Source: Paenibacillus peoriae
Lineage (GTDB): Bacteria > Bacillota > Bacilli > Paenibacillales > Paenibacillaceae
Direction of reading: 5' to 3'
Assembly (NCBI RefSeq): GCF_022531965.1
Contig: NZ_CP092831.1
Coordinates: forward strand, 4,039,001-4,103,000
Length of the DNA stretch: 64,000 bases
This document shows positions 1 to 9,737 of the stretch, in pieces. The translations under genes and the position numbers were made by a program. Numbering within the stretch: the first letter of the stretch is position 1; every line of letters begins with the position of its first letter. The notes beneath the pieces were generated by a model. That model was not told where the DNA came from and did no database searches. It saw only the letters and a program-made list of their open reading frames with translations.

Positions 1-138
1 CAAATCTAGTATTCTGTGCTGCTCAAACCACAATACAATGGCATGCCATTCATCCATCAGATATGTTAGATATCGATGCTCATTTTCAAGAATACGCATG
101 GCAGGTTTGGAAAAGCGCAGTTTCTCATTTTCCAGCAC
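1..138 (-). CDS. Hemerythrin-like (HHE) protein, N-terminal part only
   Basis: The gene runs off the left edge, so only about 46 N-terminal residues are visible. They contain an N-E-H-R-Y-L pattern followed by D-E-W-H, which resembles the first helices of HHE di-iron/hemerythrin domains. I chose the GTG at 138 because a GGAGG lies 8 nt upstream; an in-frame ATG at 153 overlaps that site. The gene is 22 nt downstream of nreC on the same strand, so it is probably the last gene of the nar-nre transcript. A role in oxygen or NO handling is inferred from context. The family call rests on a short stretch. Confidence 0.5.
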   Translation of the reverse strand, partial: MLENEKLRFSKPAMRILENEHRYLTYLMDEWHAIVLWFEQHRILDL

Positions 139-160
139 GCGGATTTCCTCCATTCATCGG

Positions 161-811
161 CTAAAAATCCAGCATTTTTTTCTTTAATGCATATTGGACC
201 AGTTCAGGCCGGCTTCTTAAATTCAATTTTTCCATGATCTTCGCTTTATTTGCTTCCACCGTCTTGACAGAGATGAACAGCTTTTCCGCAACTTCCTTGT
301 TACCGTAACCTTTTGCGACCAGAGGCAGAATCTCCAGTTCCCGCTTGGACAGGATCTCATAAGGATCTTCTGATTGTGACGTTGTATCTTTTTTGATGAA
401 CTCACGAACGAGAGAAGTAGCCATTTTAGGATGGATATAAGTCCCACCCCCATGAATGGTTCGTATGGCAAGTAATAGCTCCTCATCTGGAGCATTTTTC
501 AAAACGTATCCTGAAGCACCATTCTTTAAAATATGAAAAAGATATTCTTCATCGTCATGCATGGTCAAAATCAGAATTTTAGTATCAGGGTGGTCTTCTT
601 TAATCTTGCCTGTGGCGATCAATCCACTTTCGCCTGGGGGCATGCTGAGGTCCATGATTAGAATATCCGGACGATATTTAGCTACCATCGTATACGCTTC
701 AATGCCATCCGCAGCCGTTCCGACAACCTCCATATCCGATTGGAAGTTCAAAATCATGGAAAATCCGCTTCGTACAATAGCATGGTCATCCGCTAACACA
801 ATTTTGATCAA
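161..811 (-). CDS. nreC: NreC-type response regulator (REC + LuxR HTH)
   Basis: A 216-aa response regulator. The N-terminal receiver domain shows the acidic D-D-H pocket, the phosphoacceptor Asp in ILIMDLSMP and the conserved Lys near residue 105. The C-terminal LuxR-type helix-turn-helix has the L-S-K-R-E-L-E-I-L and G-x-x-N-K-E-V-A signatures. The start is TTG 811: a GAGGAGG overlapping the last codons of the kinase gene sits at correct spacing, and longer in-frame extensions would read back into nreB. It follows nreA and nreB with almost no spacing, so it is very likely the partner of NreB. In Staphylococcus, NreC activates nitrate and nitrite reductase genes from GC-rich palindromes. Confidence 0.88.
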   Translation of the reverse strand: MIKIVLADDHAIVRSGFSMILNFQSDMEVVGTAADGIEAYTMVAKYRPDILIMDLSMPPGESGLIATGKIKEDHPDTKILILTMHDDEEYLFHILKNGASGYVLKNAPDEELLLAIRTIHGGGTYIHPKMATSLVREFIKKDTTSQSEDPYEILSKRELEILPLVAKGYGNKEVAEKLFISVKTVEANKAKIMEKLNLRSRPELVQYALKKKMLDF

Positions 812-815
812 GTCT

Positions 816-1880
816 CTATTCCTCCTCTTGGCCAATCGGAATTTGCAAAAAGACTTTGGTTCCCTGACCCACATTTGATAGGACGCCAAAACTTCCGCCT
901 ACCAGCTCTGCTCGCTCCTGCATGCCATATAAACCTAATCCCGTTCCAATAGGCTGGCTCCCCTTTTCAAAGCCAATTCCATCGTCCTCTACAGTCAAAC
1001 GAAGCGTATGATCGTGCTCAGTCAAAGAAACTTTAACCATGTCTACCTGGGCATATTTTAAGGCATTGAGAACAGCCTCTTGGCAGACACGGTAAATGAC
1101 CGTTTCCTTTTCACTTCCGTATCGCTTTTGGGGAAGATCCGACACAAATTCAACGACAAGACCAAAGCTTTGTTCAACCCTCTTAAAGTGGGAACGAAAT
1201 GCCGCTTCAAGCCCAAAATCATCAAGTGTGGCGGGGCGTAGTTCCACAGACAGGTTGCGGATATCATCCAGCAATCGCGTCATGGATGCTTCAGTCTGCT
1301 TCATGTTTTTGATGAGCTGTTCATCATTCGTCATGTATTTTAACACCCGCAGCTCAACAACCGCACTCATCAATTCCTGGGCGACGCTGTCGTGCAGTTC
1401 CCTGGAAAGCCGTTTACGCTCATTTTCCTGCGCTTCAATGACATGCTTCATCATTTTGTTTTGATACAATTTTTCCTGCGTCTGAAATTGCGGAGTCAAG
1501 TCCCTCAACATCAACACCCTTGTTCCATGTTCAGAATCAATGGTGTGAAAAGAAGCGGCATAGGGGATCATTCCGTTGCTCTTTGTTTCCAGATATACCT
1601 GAAAAGAAGCGAAATCCTTGGATTCTGGCATATTGAAATAACAATCAAGGCAGGTACGGGGCTCCGTTTCGCTTGTATAGCCCCTGCATGTTCCACACAA
1701 AGCTTTTTCCTTCCCTTCATAGAGTTGAATGAGGACGTCATCGCTCACAATCTCCTCCGCTGCCGGGTTCATAGCTAGGGTGTTCCCTTGCCCATCAAAA
1801 AAGAAAATGGCTTCTGTACTGTTCTCAAACAACTTCACCATTAGCGCATTCAAAGAGCCAGTCCCTACAGATAATGTCAA
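816..1880 (-). CDS. nreB: NreB-type oxygen-sensing histidine kinase
   Basis: A 354-aa cytosolic kinase with no membrane segments. The N-terminal PAS-like part carries Cys62, Cys65, Cys77 and Cys80, an exact CX2CX11CX2C pattern as in staphylococcal NreB, where these residues hold an oxygen-labile [4Fe-4S] cluster. The HisKA_3 box [16 protein letters not shown] puts the phosphorylated His at 163. A C-terminal HATPase_c follows, with N, DDGIGF and GTGLGLYGM motifs. The start is TTG 1880, directly after the nreA stop and preceded by GGAAGG. It senses low oxygen and phosphorylates NreC. The match to the family is strong along the whole length. Confidence 0.9.
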   Translation of the reverse strand: MTLSVGTGSLNALMVKLFENSTEAIFFFDGQGNTLAMNPAAEEIVSDDVLIQLYEGKEKALCGTCRGYTSETEPRTCLDCYFNMPESKDFASFQVYLETKSNGMIPYAASFHTIDSEHGTRVLMLRDLTPQFQTQEKLYQNKMMKHVIEAQENERKRLSRELHDSVAQELMSAVVELRVLKYMTNDEQLIKNMKQTEASMTRLLDDIRNLSVELRPATLDDFGLEAAFRSHFKRVEQSFGLVVEFVSDLPQKRYGSEKETVIYRVCQEAVLNALKYAQVDMVKVSLTEHDHTLRLTVEDDGIGFEKGSQPIGTGLGLYGMQERAELVGGSFGVLSNVGQGTKVFLQIPIGQEEE

Positions 1881-2333
1881 TTACATCACTTCCTTCCCGT
1901 TCAACTCTCCAAATCCCCTATGCGCCAAAGCTTCCAAATCACGCATCATGGCTGCGGTCATCAGCAGTTCTTCCCGAAATCCACCAAGCAGTACGCCCGC
2001 GACGCGAGCATCATTCCATAGGGGAACAGCCCCGAGACTCTTGAGTTTCTCGGATTGAACGATCGGGTAGTTAAACAGGTTGTCTGCCCCCACATATTGA
2101 TGAACAGATGGAATGAAAACGGATTTCCCAGTTTTGAACACGACTCCTGCTATGCCCTTTCCGGATTGCAGTACAATTCGCTTAAAGCGATCATTTAAAT
2201 TACCGGCTGCATTTTTCCATTTAATTACGTATTGATATTCGGCCGGTTCAACCAGAGCAAGCGCCATGAAATCATAACCGAAATGTTCGCGTATTCGCTC
2301 AAGCTCCCTTTGATAATCCATCCTATTATTCAT
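1881..2333 (-). CDS. nreA: NreA-type GAF nitrate sensor
   Basis: A 150-aa single GAF-domain protein that matches the length and context of NreA, the cytosolic nitrate receptor that controls NreB kinase activity in Staphylococcus. Features seen are the G-K-G-I-A-G-V-V-F segment and a C-terminal G-V-L-L-G-G strand typical of GAF cores. It starts with ATG 2333 behind AGGAGA and ends one base before nreB. With nreB and nreC it gives the cell joint sensing of nitrate and oxygen. It is separated from narI by a long hairpin. Confidence 0.85.
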   Translation of the reverse strand: MNNRMDYQRELERIREHFGYDFMALALVEPAEYQYVIKWKNAAGNLNDRFKRIVLQSGKGIAGVVFKTGKSVFIPSVHQYVGADNLFNYPIVQSEKLKSLGAVPLWNDARVAGVLLGGFREELLMTAAMMRDLEALAHRGFGELNGKEVM

Positions 2334-2348
2334 CGCTCTCTCCTAATA

Positions 2349-2385
2349 GAATTAGGAAAGAAGGCAGAGCCCGCTTTCCTAATTC
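2349..2385 (-). promoter_or_regulatory. Long hairpin between narI and nreA
   Basis: Two perfectly complementary 12-nt arms (2349-2360 and 2374-2385) enclose a 13-nt loop. The hairpin includes the narI stop codon and ends 15 nt before the nreA start. No T-run follows on the minus strand; the nreA ribosome binding site comes directly after it. It therefore looks like a partial terminator, or a processing or stability element that separates nar expression from nre expression, and not a full terminator. Confidence 0.6.
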
Positions 2386-3065
2386 GATTTATGTCTTCTG
2401 TAAAGGATATAACTTCTGCGCACATAATTCAACGGAACACTCCACACATGTACAAGCCGGGTAAACGGCCAGAATGCAAAAATCGCAAAGGCCATAAGAA
2501 TATGAAGCTTGAAGGACATCGGTACGTCTCTCATCAGTGTCGGGTCGACACGGAATACGAATAAACCGCGGAACCAGATTGAGATCGTCTCTCGATAATC
2601 GAATTCTGGCTGTACCGCATTCGTTACGAGAGTCGCAAACATCCCCATGCATACAATGGCCAAAAGCAATACGTTTACTATCAAATCAGACGCCGTACTT
2701 AAATGGCGCACATTGCGTATTGTAAATCGACGAGAGGTAAGAATCAACATACCGAGGAACGTCATCGCTCCAAATATTCCACCAATATAAACTGCTCCAA
2801 TATGATATAGATGATCGTTTACACCCAGTGCATGCATCCAGGTTTTGGGTATGCCCAGACCGGATACATGACCCATAATAACCGGGATAATACCCAGGTG
2901 GAATAAGAGACTTCCGATCATCAATTGTTTCTTTTCAATAAACTCACTTGATTTCGCTGTCCAATTGAACTGATCATTTCTGTAGCGGAAAATATGCCCT
3001 ACAATAAAGACAACCACACACATATAAGGGAAAATAACCCATAAAAACTGCTCTAGCATCATCAT
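2379..3065 (-). CDS. narI: Respiratory nitrate reductase gamma subunit (cytochrome b)
   Basis: A 228-aa membrane subunit with five predicted hydrophobic segments. It takes electrons from quinol through two b haems and passes them to NarH. The conserved features GHIFRY, a FHLG-I segment and WPFTRLVHVWS with axial-ligand-type His residues match Bacillus NarI closely. I chose ATG 3065, which overlaps the narJ stop by 4 nt and has AGGAGG 10 nt upstream; upstream in-frame codons lie inside narJ. Translational coupling to narJ is likely. Confidence 0.93.
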   Translation of the reverse strand: MMMLEQFLWVIFPYMCVVVFIVGHIFRYRNDQFNWTAKSSEFIEKKQLMIGSLLFHLGIIPVIMGHVSGLGIPKTWMHALGVNDHLYHIGAVYIGGIFGAMTFLGMLILTSRRFTIRNVRHLSTASDLIVNVLLLAIVCMGMFATLVTNAVQPEFDYRETISIWFRGLFVFRVDPTLMRDVPMSFKLHILMAFAIFAFWPFTRLVHVWSVPLNYVRRSYILYRRHKSN

Positions 3066-3628
3066 TGCGCAGCTGCCTCCTGTTCTACGCAAGCTTTAAG
3101 CGTTTCGCGCAGTCCCTTGACCAGATGAAAATACGGGCTTTCCATTTTCTCCAGCGCTTTAAGTAAATGATATGTGCCGTCTTCCAGGATCGCGATTGGC
3201 ATACGGAAGTTTTCTGTCGTCTTCGGATCTTGCGACCATTCGGCGGCATACAGAAATTCACACATGAGCGGAAGGTAATCTGGCAGCTCACCATCTGGCA
3301 TTTCAAGACCATACATCTCGTATAGCACCTTTAACTTGACCAACATTTGTCCCCGTTCTTTTGCATCTTCGAATTTGAAGTAAGTCATATATAGTGCACA
3401 ATTTTTTTGAAAATCAAAGGTTTCTGTATACATTTCCTGAATCTCTTCCATACTGAACTCTTGCATAAGGGACCAGTAGGTGTTCGCATACGTATATGCC
3501 GGATGGTTTGGATCAAACGATGCTTCCAGAAAAGCCGGATGAAAATCCAGCTTTTCCGGGTACATGAGTTGTTGGGCGAAAAACCCGAATGATGGCTTGC
3601 ATTCATACAGCTTCGCTACATTAATCAC
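3062..3628 (-). CDS. narJ: Nitrate reductase assembly chaperone NarJ
   Basis: A TorD/NarJ-family helical chaperone of about 188 aa, needed to insert the molybdenum cofactor into NarG and not part of the final enzyme. The YTETFDFQKN, LYMTYF and ELPDYLP-L-EF motifs match Bacillus NarJ. I prefer GTG 3628, which overlaps the narH stop by 8 nt and has a GGGGG about 8 nt upstream. ATG 3658 would add ten residues but has no clear ribosome binding site. Confidence 0.92.
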   Translation of the reverse strand: MINVAKLYECKPSFGFFAQQLMYPEKLDFHPAFLEASFDPNHPAYTYANTYWSLMQEFSMEEIQEMYTETFDFQKNCALYMTYFKFEDAKERGQMLVKLKVLYEMYGLEMPDGELPDYLPLMCEFLYAAEWSQDPKTTENFRMPIAILEDGTYHLLKALEKMESPYFHLVKGLRETLKACVEQEAAAQ

Positions 3629-5198
3629 GCCAAATACCCCCGTAGAAGTTTTCTTCATACATTTCTTTTCCCGTTTTCAAAGGCTCTTCCATCCCCATTG
3701 AACTTGCCATACTACAGCCGTCACATCCAGATCCTGAACCCATATTTCCCATGGTATCGCCGTAACCCGCAGATCCTTGAGCCCGGTACGGATTCGAATA
3801 TCCTTCTTTATGCGACGTTGGAATGACGAAACGATCCTCATACTTGGCAATCGCCAGAAGCCGATACATCTGCTCAGTCTGCCGAGGTGTCATGCCAATG
3901 CGCTCAAGACGGCTTTCATCAAAAGATTGTCCTGTGGATTGAGCACGCATATAGGAGCGCATCATAGCCATTCTTTGCAAGGATTCCTTCACGGTTTGGG
4001 TGTCGCCCGCCGTCAGCATATTGGCAAGGTACTGAATAGGGGTACGCATTTCTTCGATAGCCGGAAAAATCATATCGGGATTCTCAATCGAGTCTTTCCC
4101 TTCAAAGTAATTCATGATCGGGCTAAGTGGTGGAACATACCAGACCATAGGTAATGTACGATATTCCGGATGAAGCGGGAATGCCAGCTTGTGCTCAATG
4201 GCAAGCTTGTAGACCGGCGAGTTCTGCGCTGCTTCAATCCAGTCCTCCGAGATGCCGTCTTTTCTCGCTTGAGCGATCACTGCCGGATCACTAGGATCCA
4301 TGAACAGGTCACACTGCGCCTTATAAAGCTCTTTCTCGTCCTGCGTAGAAGCGGCCTCAAGCACCCGATCCGCGTCATACAGCATAACACCGAGGTAGCG
4401 AATTCGTCCTGTACATGTCTCGGAGCAGACTGTCGGCAGGCCTGCTTCCACACGTGGGAAACAGAAGGTACATTTTTCCGCTTTGTTCGTCTGCCAGTTA
4501 AAGTACACTTTTTTGTATGGACAGCCCGTCATGCAATACCGCCAGCCGCGACATGCTTCCTGATCCACGAGCACAATTCCGTCCTCGTCCCGTTTGTACA
4601 TAGCACCTGAAGGACAGGACGCGACACAGCTCGGATTTAAACAATGTTCGCAAAGCCGTGGGAGATAAACCATGAACGACTTCTCAAAGTTAAATTTAAT
4701 CTCTTCTTCGATTTTCTGAATATTTGGATCAAGCGGACCGGTTACATGCGCACCCGCCAGGTCATCTTCCCAGTTTGGACCCCACTCCAAATCCATTTTT
4801 TCACCCGTTACCGCAGAGTGCGCGCGTGCCACAGGTGAATGCTTCTGTTCACCAGCGTTGGTCAGTTGTTCGTAATTGTAAGTCCAGGGCTCATAATAAT
4901 CTTTCATTTCCGGCATATCTGGATTGTAAAAAATCTTACCCAGTGCTATTTTGGACAGCTTGTTGCCTGACTTCAGTTCCAATTTCCCTTTGCGGAGCTG
5001 CCAGCCGCCTTTATACAATTCCTGGTCTTCCCAGCGCTTCGGATAACCGATACCGGGTTTGGTTTCCACATTGTTAAACCACATATATTCCGCACCTTTG
5101 CGGTTCGTCCAGGTTGTTTTACATGTCACGCTGCACGTATGGCAGCCAATACATTTATCCAGGTTCATGACCATGGCAATTTGAGCTTTAATCTTCAA
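3621..5198 (-). CDS. narH: Respiratory nitrate reductase beta subunit (Fe-S)
   Basis: A 525-aa electron-transfer subunit with four Fe-S clusters. The first Cys group is at residues 16-26 (CIGCHTC-S-V-T-C), the second at 183-195 (CEHC-LNPSC-VASC). The third, at 216-226, has Trp in the second ligand position (CRGWRYC-MTGC), as expected for the [3Fe-4S] cluster. The fourth starts at CTFC. The start is TTG 5198 with AAGGAGG inside the narG tail, giving an 11-nt overlap. The Cys/Gly-rich C-terminus is longer than in B. subtilis. Confidence 0.95.
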   Translation of the reverse strand: MKIKAQIAMVMNLDKCIGCHTCSVTCKTTWTNRKGAEYMWFNNVETKPGIGYPKRWEDQELYKGGWQLRKGKLELKSGNKLSKIALGKIFYNPDMPEMKDYYEPWTYNYEQLTNAGEQKHSPVARAHSAVTGEKMDLEWGPNWEDDLAGAHVTGPLDPNIQKIEEEIKFNFEKSFMVYLPRLCEHCLNPSCVASCPSGAMYKRDEDGIVLVDQEACRGWRYCMTGCPYKKVYFNWQTNKAEKCTFCFPRVEAGLPTVCSETCTGRIRYLGVMLYDADRVLEAASTQDEKELYKAQCDLFMDPSDPAVIAQARKDGISEDWIEAAQNSPVYKLAIEHKLAFPLHPEYRTLPMVWYVPPLSPIMNYFEGKDSIENPDMIFPAIEEMRTPIQYLANMLTAGDTQTVKESLQRMAMMRSYMRAQSTGQSFDESRLERIGMTPRQTEQMYRLLAIAKYEDRFVIPTSHKEGYSNPYRAQGSAGYGDTMGNMGSGSGCDGCSMASSMGMEEPLKTGKEMYEENFYGGIWRD

Positions 5199-8100
5199 GC
5201 CAGTTAACCTCCTTCATTTTACGTACCGCAACGTACACATCACGCTGGTTGCCGATTGGACCATAATAGTTGAATCCATAACTAAGCTGAGCATATCCAC
5301 CGACCATCTGGGTTGGTTTGAGATGAATTCTTGTTGGTGCGTTATGACTACCGCCGCGTGTATCCGTGATTTCAGAGCCTGGCACTTGAATGTGCTTATC
5401 CTGAGCATGGTACATGAACATAGTCCCTCTTGGCATCCGATGGCTGACAACGGCTCGGGCGGTTACGACGCCATTACGGTTGTATACCTCTACCCAGTCA
5501 TTGTCAGCAAGATCGTGCGCCTCTGCGTCTTCATTGTTGATCCATACGGTAGGACCTCCACGAAACAGCGTAAGCATGTGCTGGTTATCCTGGTAGGTGG
5601 AGTGAATATTCCATTTACCGTGCGGTGTCAGATAGCGAAGCACGAGTGAATCTTGTCCGCCTTTTATTTCCCGATCCCGAGGACCGAACACCATCGGTGG
5701 CAACGTCGGTTTGTAGATCGGCAATGATTCTCCAAATTGTTGGAAAATCTCATGATCAATATAGAAATGCTGTCTTCCCGTCAAAGTACGAAACGGAACG
5801 AGACGTTCAATATTCGTTGTAAATGGTGAATAGCGGCGTCCCTTCTTGTTCGATCCAGTGAATACTGGTGTCGGTATAACTTCCCGAGGCTGTGCCGTGA
5901 TACTTTGGAAAGTGATTCTTTCCGCTGCCCGATCAGCCGAGATGTCTTTAAGTTCAACACCGTGAAGCTCTTCTGCCTGCTCATAAGCCTTTTGCGACAC
6001 CCGTCCATTAGTCGCGGATGAAAGATGAAGAATTGCATTGGCCACTTGGCGAGCTGTCTGGATTTTTGGCAGTCCATCTTTAATGGACTCATCGTAATAA
6101 ACTCCGTTCAACTTTTTCATTTCCTCATATTCTTCTGCTACGGAGAAGCTGACGCCATGCGCACCTGCTTTCCCAGTAGTCAAATTCGGACCGAGTGAGA
6201 TAAATTTATCGTGAATTTTAGTATAGTCACGTTCGATGATGCTGAAATTCGGCATGGTTTTACCCGGGGTCGCTTCAATCTCACCCTTCGTCCAATCCTT
6301 TACAAGACCCATCGGCTGTGAAATTTCACCCACACTGTCGTGTGCAAGCGGCGCGGTCACAAGGTCTTTATATATACCTGGCAGGTACTCTTTCGCCATA
6401 TCAGAAAAGACTTCGGAAAGCTGGCGGTAAATATCCCAGTCCGCACGGGATTCCCACAGTGGATTAACGGCCGGATTAAACGGGTGTACGAAAGGATGCA
6501 TATCGGTGGACGACAAATCCGTTTTCTCGTACCAGGTTGCCGCCGGAAGCACGATATCCGCGTACAATGGGGTTGTCGTCATCCGGAAATCAAGTGCAAC
6601 CATCAGATCAAGCTTTCCTTCTACATCTTCTCTCCAGACGATTTCCTCCGGTTTCTGCTCCTCGTTCGGCCGGGCAAGCAGGGCATCAGATGCTCCGAGT
6701 AAATGCTTCATGAAATACTCTTGTCCCTTTGCCGAACTGGAAATCAGATTGGACCGCCAAACAAAGAGTGAACGCGGGAAGTTCTCGGCTGCCCCAGGAT
6801 CTTCTACAGCGAAGCGTGTCTTACGTGATTTAATCTCTTCCACAGAATGATTAATGATTTCCTCGTTGGACTTTTTGCCTAATTGCGCTGCCTCTTCGGC
6901 GAACAACAGACTATTTTTATTAAACTGTGGATAAGAAGGCAGCCAACCCAGACGCGCTGCGAGCACGTTGTAGTCTGCTGGATGTCTGTAACTGACATCC
7001 CCGCCAGTCGGTGACTTCAAGGTGTCTGTTCCACTTTCTTCGTAACGCCACTGCTCTGTTGCAAAGTAGAAAAACGATGTAGCATTTTGCTGTCGAGCCG
7101 CCCCTTGCCAGTCTTTTGCAAAGGCAATCGTTGACCAGCCTTCGATTGGGCGGAGCTTTTCTTGACCCACATAATGCGCCCAGCCTCCCCCGTTTACACC
7201 TTGGGAAGCCGTCAACACGACAAGGTTCAAGATGGACCGATAGATGGTGTCACTATTGAACCAGTGGTTGATACCCGCACCCATAATAATCATGGAGCGC
7301 CCTTTGGTATCGATAGCATTTTGGGCAAATTCCCGAGCAATCTGTACCACAACAGACGCCTTCACACCTGTGATCTTCTCCTGCCAGGCAGGGGTATAAT
7401 GCGAAGCTTCGTCGTAATAATTCTTGGCGTTATGAGAGCTGTCATTGCGTGCGACACCGTACTGGCTCATCATCAAATCGTACACGGTTGCTACGTAACG
7501 TTCCGAGCCATCTGCCAAGCGTACTTTTTTGACTGGAATTACACGTTTGAACGTTCCATTACCTGCGTTATCAAAATAAGGAAATACGATTTCTTCCCAT
7601 TGCTCGCCATGACCTTCCACAGTGAGTGCGGGCTCAACCTTTGTTCCGTCTTCCCGCTCCAGAATCAGGTTCCATTTCTTATCCTGCTCCCAGCGCTGTC
7701 CCATCGTACCGTTCGGAACCAGCATTTCCCCCGCTGCTTCGTCATATATGACTGGCTTCCAGTCCGCATGCTGCGAAGCATCTCCAAGGTCACTCGCCCG
7801 TAGGAAACGTCCACCTTTCCAGGCTCCCTCGTGCGGATCAAGCAGAATCATAAACGGCATATCTGTATATTGTTTGGCATAGTTAATGAACATCGGTTCT
7901 TGGCGCTCTTTGTAAAACTCATCCAGAATAACATGTGTCATAGCCTGGGCTACAGCAGCATCTGTACCCGGATGTGGTGCAAGCCAGTTGTCAGCGAACT
8001 TCACATTCTCCGCCAAGTCGGGAGCCACTGATACAACTTTTGTCCCCTTATAACGTACTTCCGTCATAAAATGAGCGTCTGGCGTCCGGGTAAGTGGTAC

Positions 8101-8862
8101 ATTCGATCCCCACATGATCAGGTAACCCGCATTGTACCAATCAGAAGATTCCGGTACATCCGTCTGCTCACCCCAAATTTGAGGAGATGAAGGCGGAAGG
8201 TCGGCATACCAGTCATAGAAACTCAACATCTGTCCACCAAGAAGCGAAATGAATCTGGCTCCTGAAGCGTAGCTTATCATTGACATCGCCGGTATTGGCG
8301 TAAAGCCCGCGATCCGGTCAGGACCATACTTACGAATGGTATAGATGAGTTGCGCCGAGATCAGACGCAGGACATCGTCCCAAGCGACACGGACATGACC
8401 GCCTTTTCCGCGAGCTGCTTTGTAGAGCTTGGCTTTCTCCGGATCTTCCACAATGCTTGCCCATGCTTCCACCGGATTGGCATGTTCCTGGATGGCAGCC
8501 TGCCAAAGCCGCAACAGCTTACCGCGCATATAAGGGTATTTCACACGTAATGGACTGTATTCATACCAGGAAAATGTAGCGCCACGCGGGCATCCTCGCG
8601 GTTCAAATTCTGGCATATCTACACCGCAGGAAGGATAATCGATCTGTTGATTTTCCCAGGTAATGATGCCGTTTTTCACAAAAACCTTCCAACTACAGGA
8701 ACCCGTGCAGTTCACTCCGTGAGTCGTCCGAACCACTTTGTCGTGAGACCAACGCTGTCGGTACACGTTTTCCCATTCTCTATTTTTTTCCTCAAGGATT
8801 GACCAATTTCCCGAATAGCTTTCGATCGGTTTAAAAAAGTTGAGGTTGTATTTTTTTTTCAT
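5188..8862 (-). CDS. narG: Respiratory nitrate reductase alpha subunit (Mo-bisMGD)
   Basis: A 1224-aa catalytic subunit that reduces nitrate to nitrite on the cytoplasmic face of the membrane. The FS0 cluster ligands are His48, Cys52, Cys56 and Cys91 (HxxxCxxxC and RGCPRG), the hallmark of NarG. The Mo-binding region around YADLPPSSPQ with the following Asp-containing GEQTDVPES segment is intact. I chose ATG 8862 (GGAG 12 nt upstream) over an in-frame ATG at 8895. It is the first gene of narGHJI-nreABC and has its own intergenic promoter region. Confidence 0.96.
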   Translation of the reverse strand: MKKKYNLNFFKPIESYSGNWSILEEKNREWENVYRQRWSHDKVVRTTHGVNCTGSCSWKVFVKNGIITWENQQIDYPSCGVDMPEFEPRGCPRGATFSWYEYSPLRVKYPYMRGKLLRLWQAAIQEHANPVEAWASIVEDPEKAKLYKAARGKGGHVRVAWDDVLRLISAQLIYTIRKYGPDRIAGFTPIPAMSMISYASGARFISLLGGQMLSFYDWYADLPPSSPQIWGEQTDVPESSDWYNAGYLIMWGSNVPLTRTPDAHFMTEVRYKGTKVVSVAPDLAENVKFADNWLAPHPGTDAAVAQAMTHVILDEFYKERQEPMFINYAKQYTDMPFMILLDPHEGAWKGGRFLRASDLGDASQHADWKPVIYDEAAGEMLVPNGTMGQRWEQDKKWNLILEREDGTKVEPALTVEGHGEQWEEIVFPYFDNAGNGTFKRVIPVKKVRLADGSERYVATVYDLMMSQYGVARNDSSHNAKNYYDEASHYTPAWQEKITGVKASVVVQIAREFAQNAIDTKGRSMIIMGAGINHWFNSDTIYRSILNLVVLTASQGVNGGGWAHYVGQEKLRPIEGWSTIAFAKDWQGAARQQNATSFFYFATEQWRYEESGTDTLKSPTGGDVSYRHPADYNVLAARLGWLPSYPQFNKNSLLFAEEAAQLGKKSNEEIINHSVEEIKSRKTRFAVEDPGAAENFPRSLFVWRSNLISSSAKGQEYFMKHLLGASDALLARPNEEQKPEEIVWREDVEGKLDLMVALDFRMTTTPLYADIVLPAATWYEKTDLSSTDMHPFVHPFNPAVNPLWESRADWDIYRQLSEVFSDMAKEYLPGIYKDLVTAPLAHDSVGEISQPMGLVKDWTKGEIEATPGKTMPNFSIIERDYTKIHDKFISLGPNLTTGKAGAHGVSFSVAEEYEEMKKLNGVYYDESIKDGLPKIQTARQVANAILHLSSATNGRVSQKAYEQAEELHGVELKDISADRAAERITFQSITAQPREVIPTPVFTGSNKKGRRYSPFTTNIERLVPFRTLTGRQHFYIDHEIFQQFGESLPIYKPTLPPMVFGPRDREIKGGQDSLVLRYLTPHGKWNIHSTYQDNQHMLTLFRGGPTVWINNEDAEAHDLADNDWVEVYNRNGVVTARAVVSHRMPRGTMFMYHAQDKHIQVPGSEITDTRGGSHNAPTRIHLKPTQMVGGYAQLSYGFNYYGPIGNQRDVYVAVRKMKEVNWLED

Positions 8863-8957
8863 CGATGACCAACACTCCTTTTTAGAATAAATCATCCCAA
8901 CGCAAGTTCCATGGGAAGGTTCATTCGCTTACTCTCATTATGTAATTCATTCATCGC

Positions 8958-8980
8958 TGTTCCCATTAGGGAATGTCCTA
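8958..8980 (-). promoter_or_regulatory. Candidate NreC-type operator upstream of narG
   Basis: A partly palindromic element about 96 nt before the narG start; its core TAGGGAATGTCCTA is at 8967-8980. Over 22 positions it agrees at 16 with the element upstream of ywiC (14824-14845), which is itself 20/22 identical to the one upstream of ric (11401-11422). All three have the same orientation relative to their genes. Assignment to NreC is an inference from the co-localised regulator and from the GC-rich palindromes reported for staphylococcal NreC. Confidence 0.5.
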
Positions 8981-9018
8981 TAGCGCTACAGGAAATCCCT
9001 CGTTCTATCGAAAGATAC

Positions 9019-9047
9019 AAAAAAGCCTCCCTCTGCTAAAGGAAGCT
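9019..9047 (-). terminator. Rho-independent terminator after modB
   Basis: On the minus strand AGCTTCC and GGGAGGCT pair around a short loop and are followed by a run of six T. It lies 13 nt after the modB stop and separates modAB from the narG promoter. Confidence 0.8.
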
Positions 9048-9059
9048 TATATGAAGAGA

Positions 9060-9737
9060 TTAATTGTTCTTTTGGCCCGTTAACAGGAGCATGATAAAAG
9101 AAATGAGTATGATAGAGCACGTCCAGGCCCAGGCCATAGGAAGATGCCCAGAATCCACCGCAATATAAATGGCCGTCGGAATCGTTTGTGTTTTACCCGG
9201 AATATTTCCGGCAAGCATCAACGTAGCACCAAATTCGCCCAGACCGCGGGCAAAACCGAGTATAAAGGCAGCTTTAAAAGAAGGGAAAATTAAAGGAAAG
9301 GTGATATACCGGAAAACCTGCCATTCACTTGCACCCATCGAACGTCCCGCGTTTTCCAAGTCCTGGTCAACAGAAGACAATCCCATTTTCAGTGTCCGAT
9401 AGACAAGAGGAAAAGCCACTACCACCGCTGCTATAACCCCAGCCCACCACGAGAATATAATAGGTTCTCCAAACCATTGCTCCACAAAACGTCCGAACCC
9501 GCTTTTTCGTCCTAGTAATATTAGTAGTAAAAAACCAACAACCGTCGGTGGGAGTACCAAGGGCAGCATAAGCACAGTTTCAACAACCGTTTTCCCTTTA
9601 AATAAACCTAACCGTGACATGGACCATGCCACAAGCAAACCTAATATGATTACTAGAACGCTGGATAACAGTGCAACCTGCAACGATAAGCGGATAGGAG
9701 GCCAATATTCATTCCAATCTATATCTTGCATGCTCAC
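9060..9737 (-). CDS. modB: Molybdate ABC transporter permease
   Basis: A 225-aa integral membrane permease with about five hydrophobic segments and the EAA-type cytoplasmic loop (ENAGRSMGAS followed by the GFARGLGEFGATLMLAGN signature typical of ModB/CysT). It pairs with ModA to import molybdate for the NarG cofactor. The start overlaps the modA stop (GTGA), which suggests coupled translation; an ATG two codons later is possible. No modC ATPase gene is adjacent; the downstream neighbour is narG. Confidence 0.9.
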   Translation of the reverse strand: MSMQDIDWNEYWPPIRLSLQVALLSSVLVIILGLLVAWSMSRLGLFKGKTVVETVLMLPLVLPPTVVGFLLLILLGRKSGFGRFVEQWFGEPIIFSWWAGVIAAVVVAFPLVYRTLKMGLSSVDQDLENAGRSMGASEWQVFRYITFPLIFPSFKAAFILGFARGLGEFGATLMLAGNIPGKTQTIPTAIYIAVDSGHLPMAWAWTCSIILISFIMLLLTGQKNN

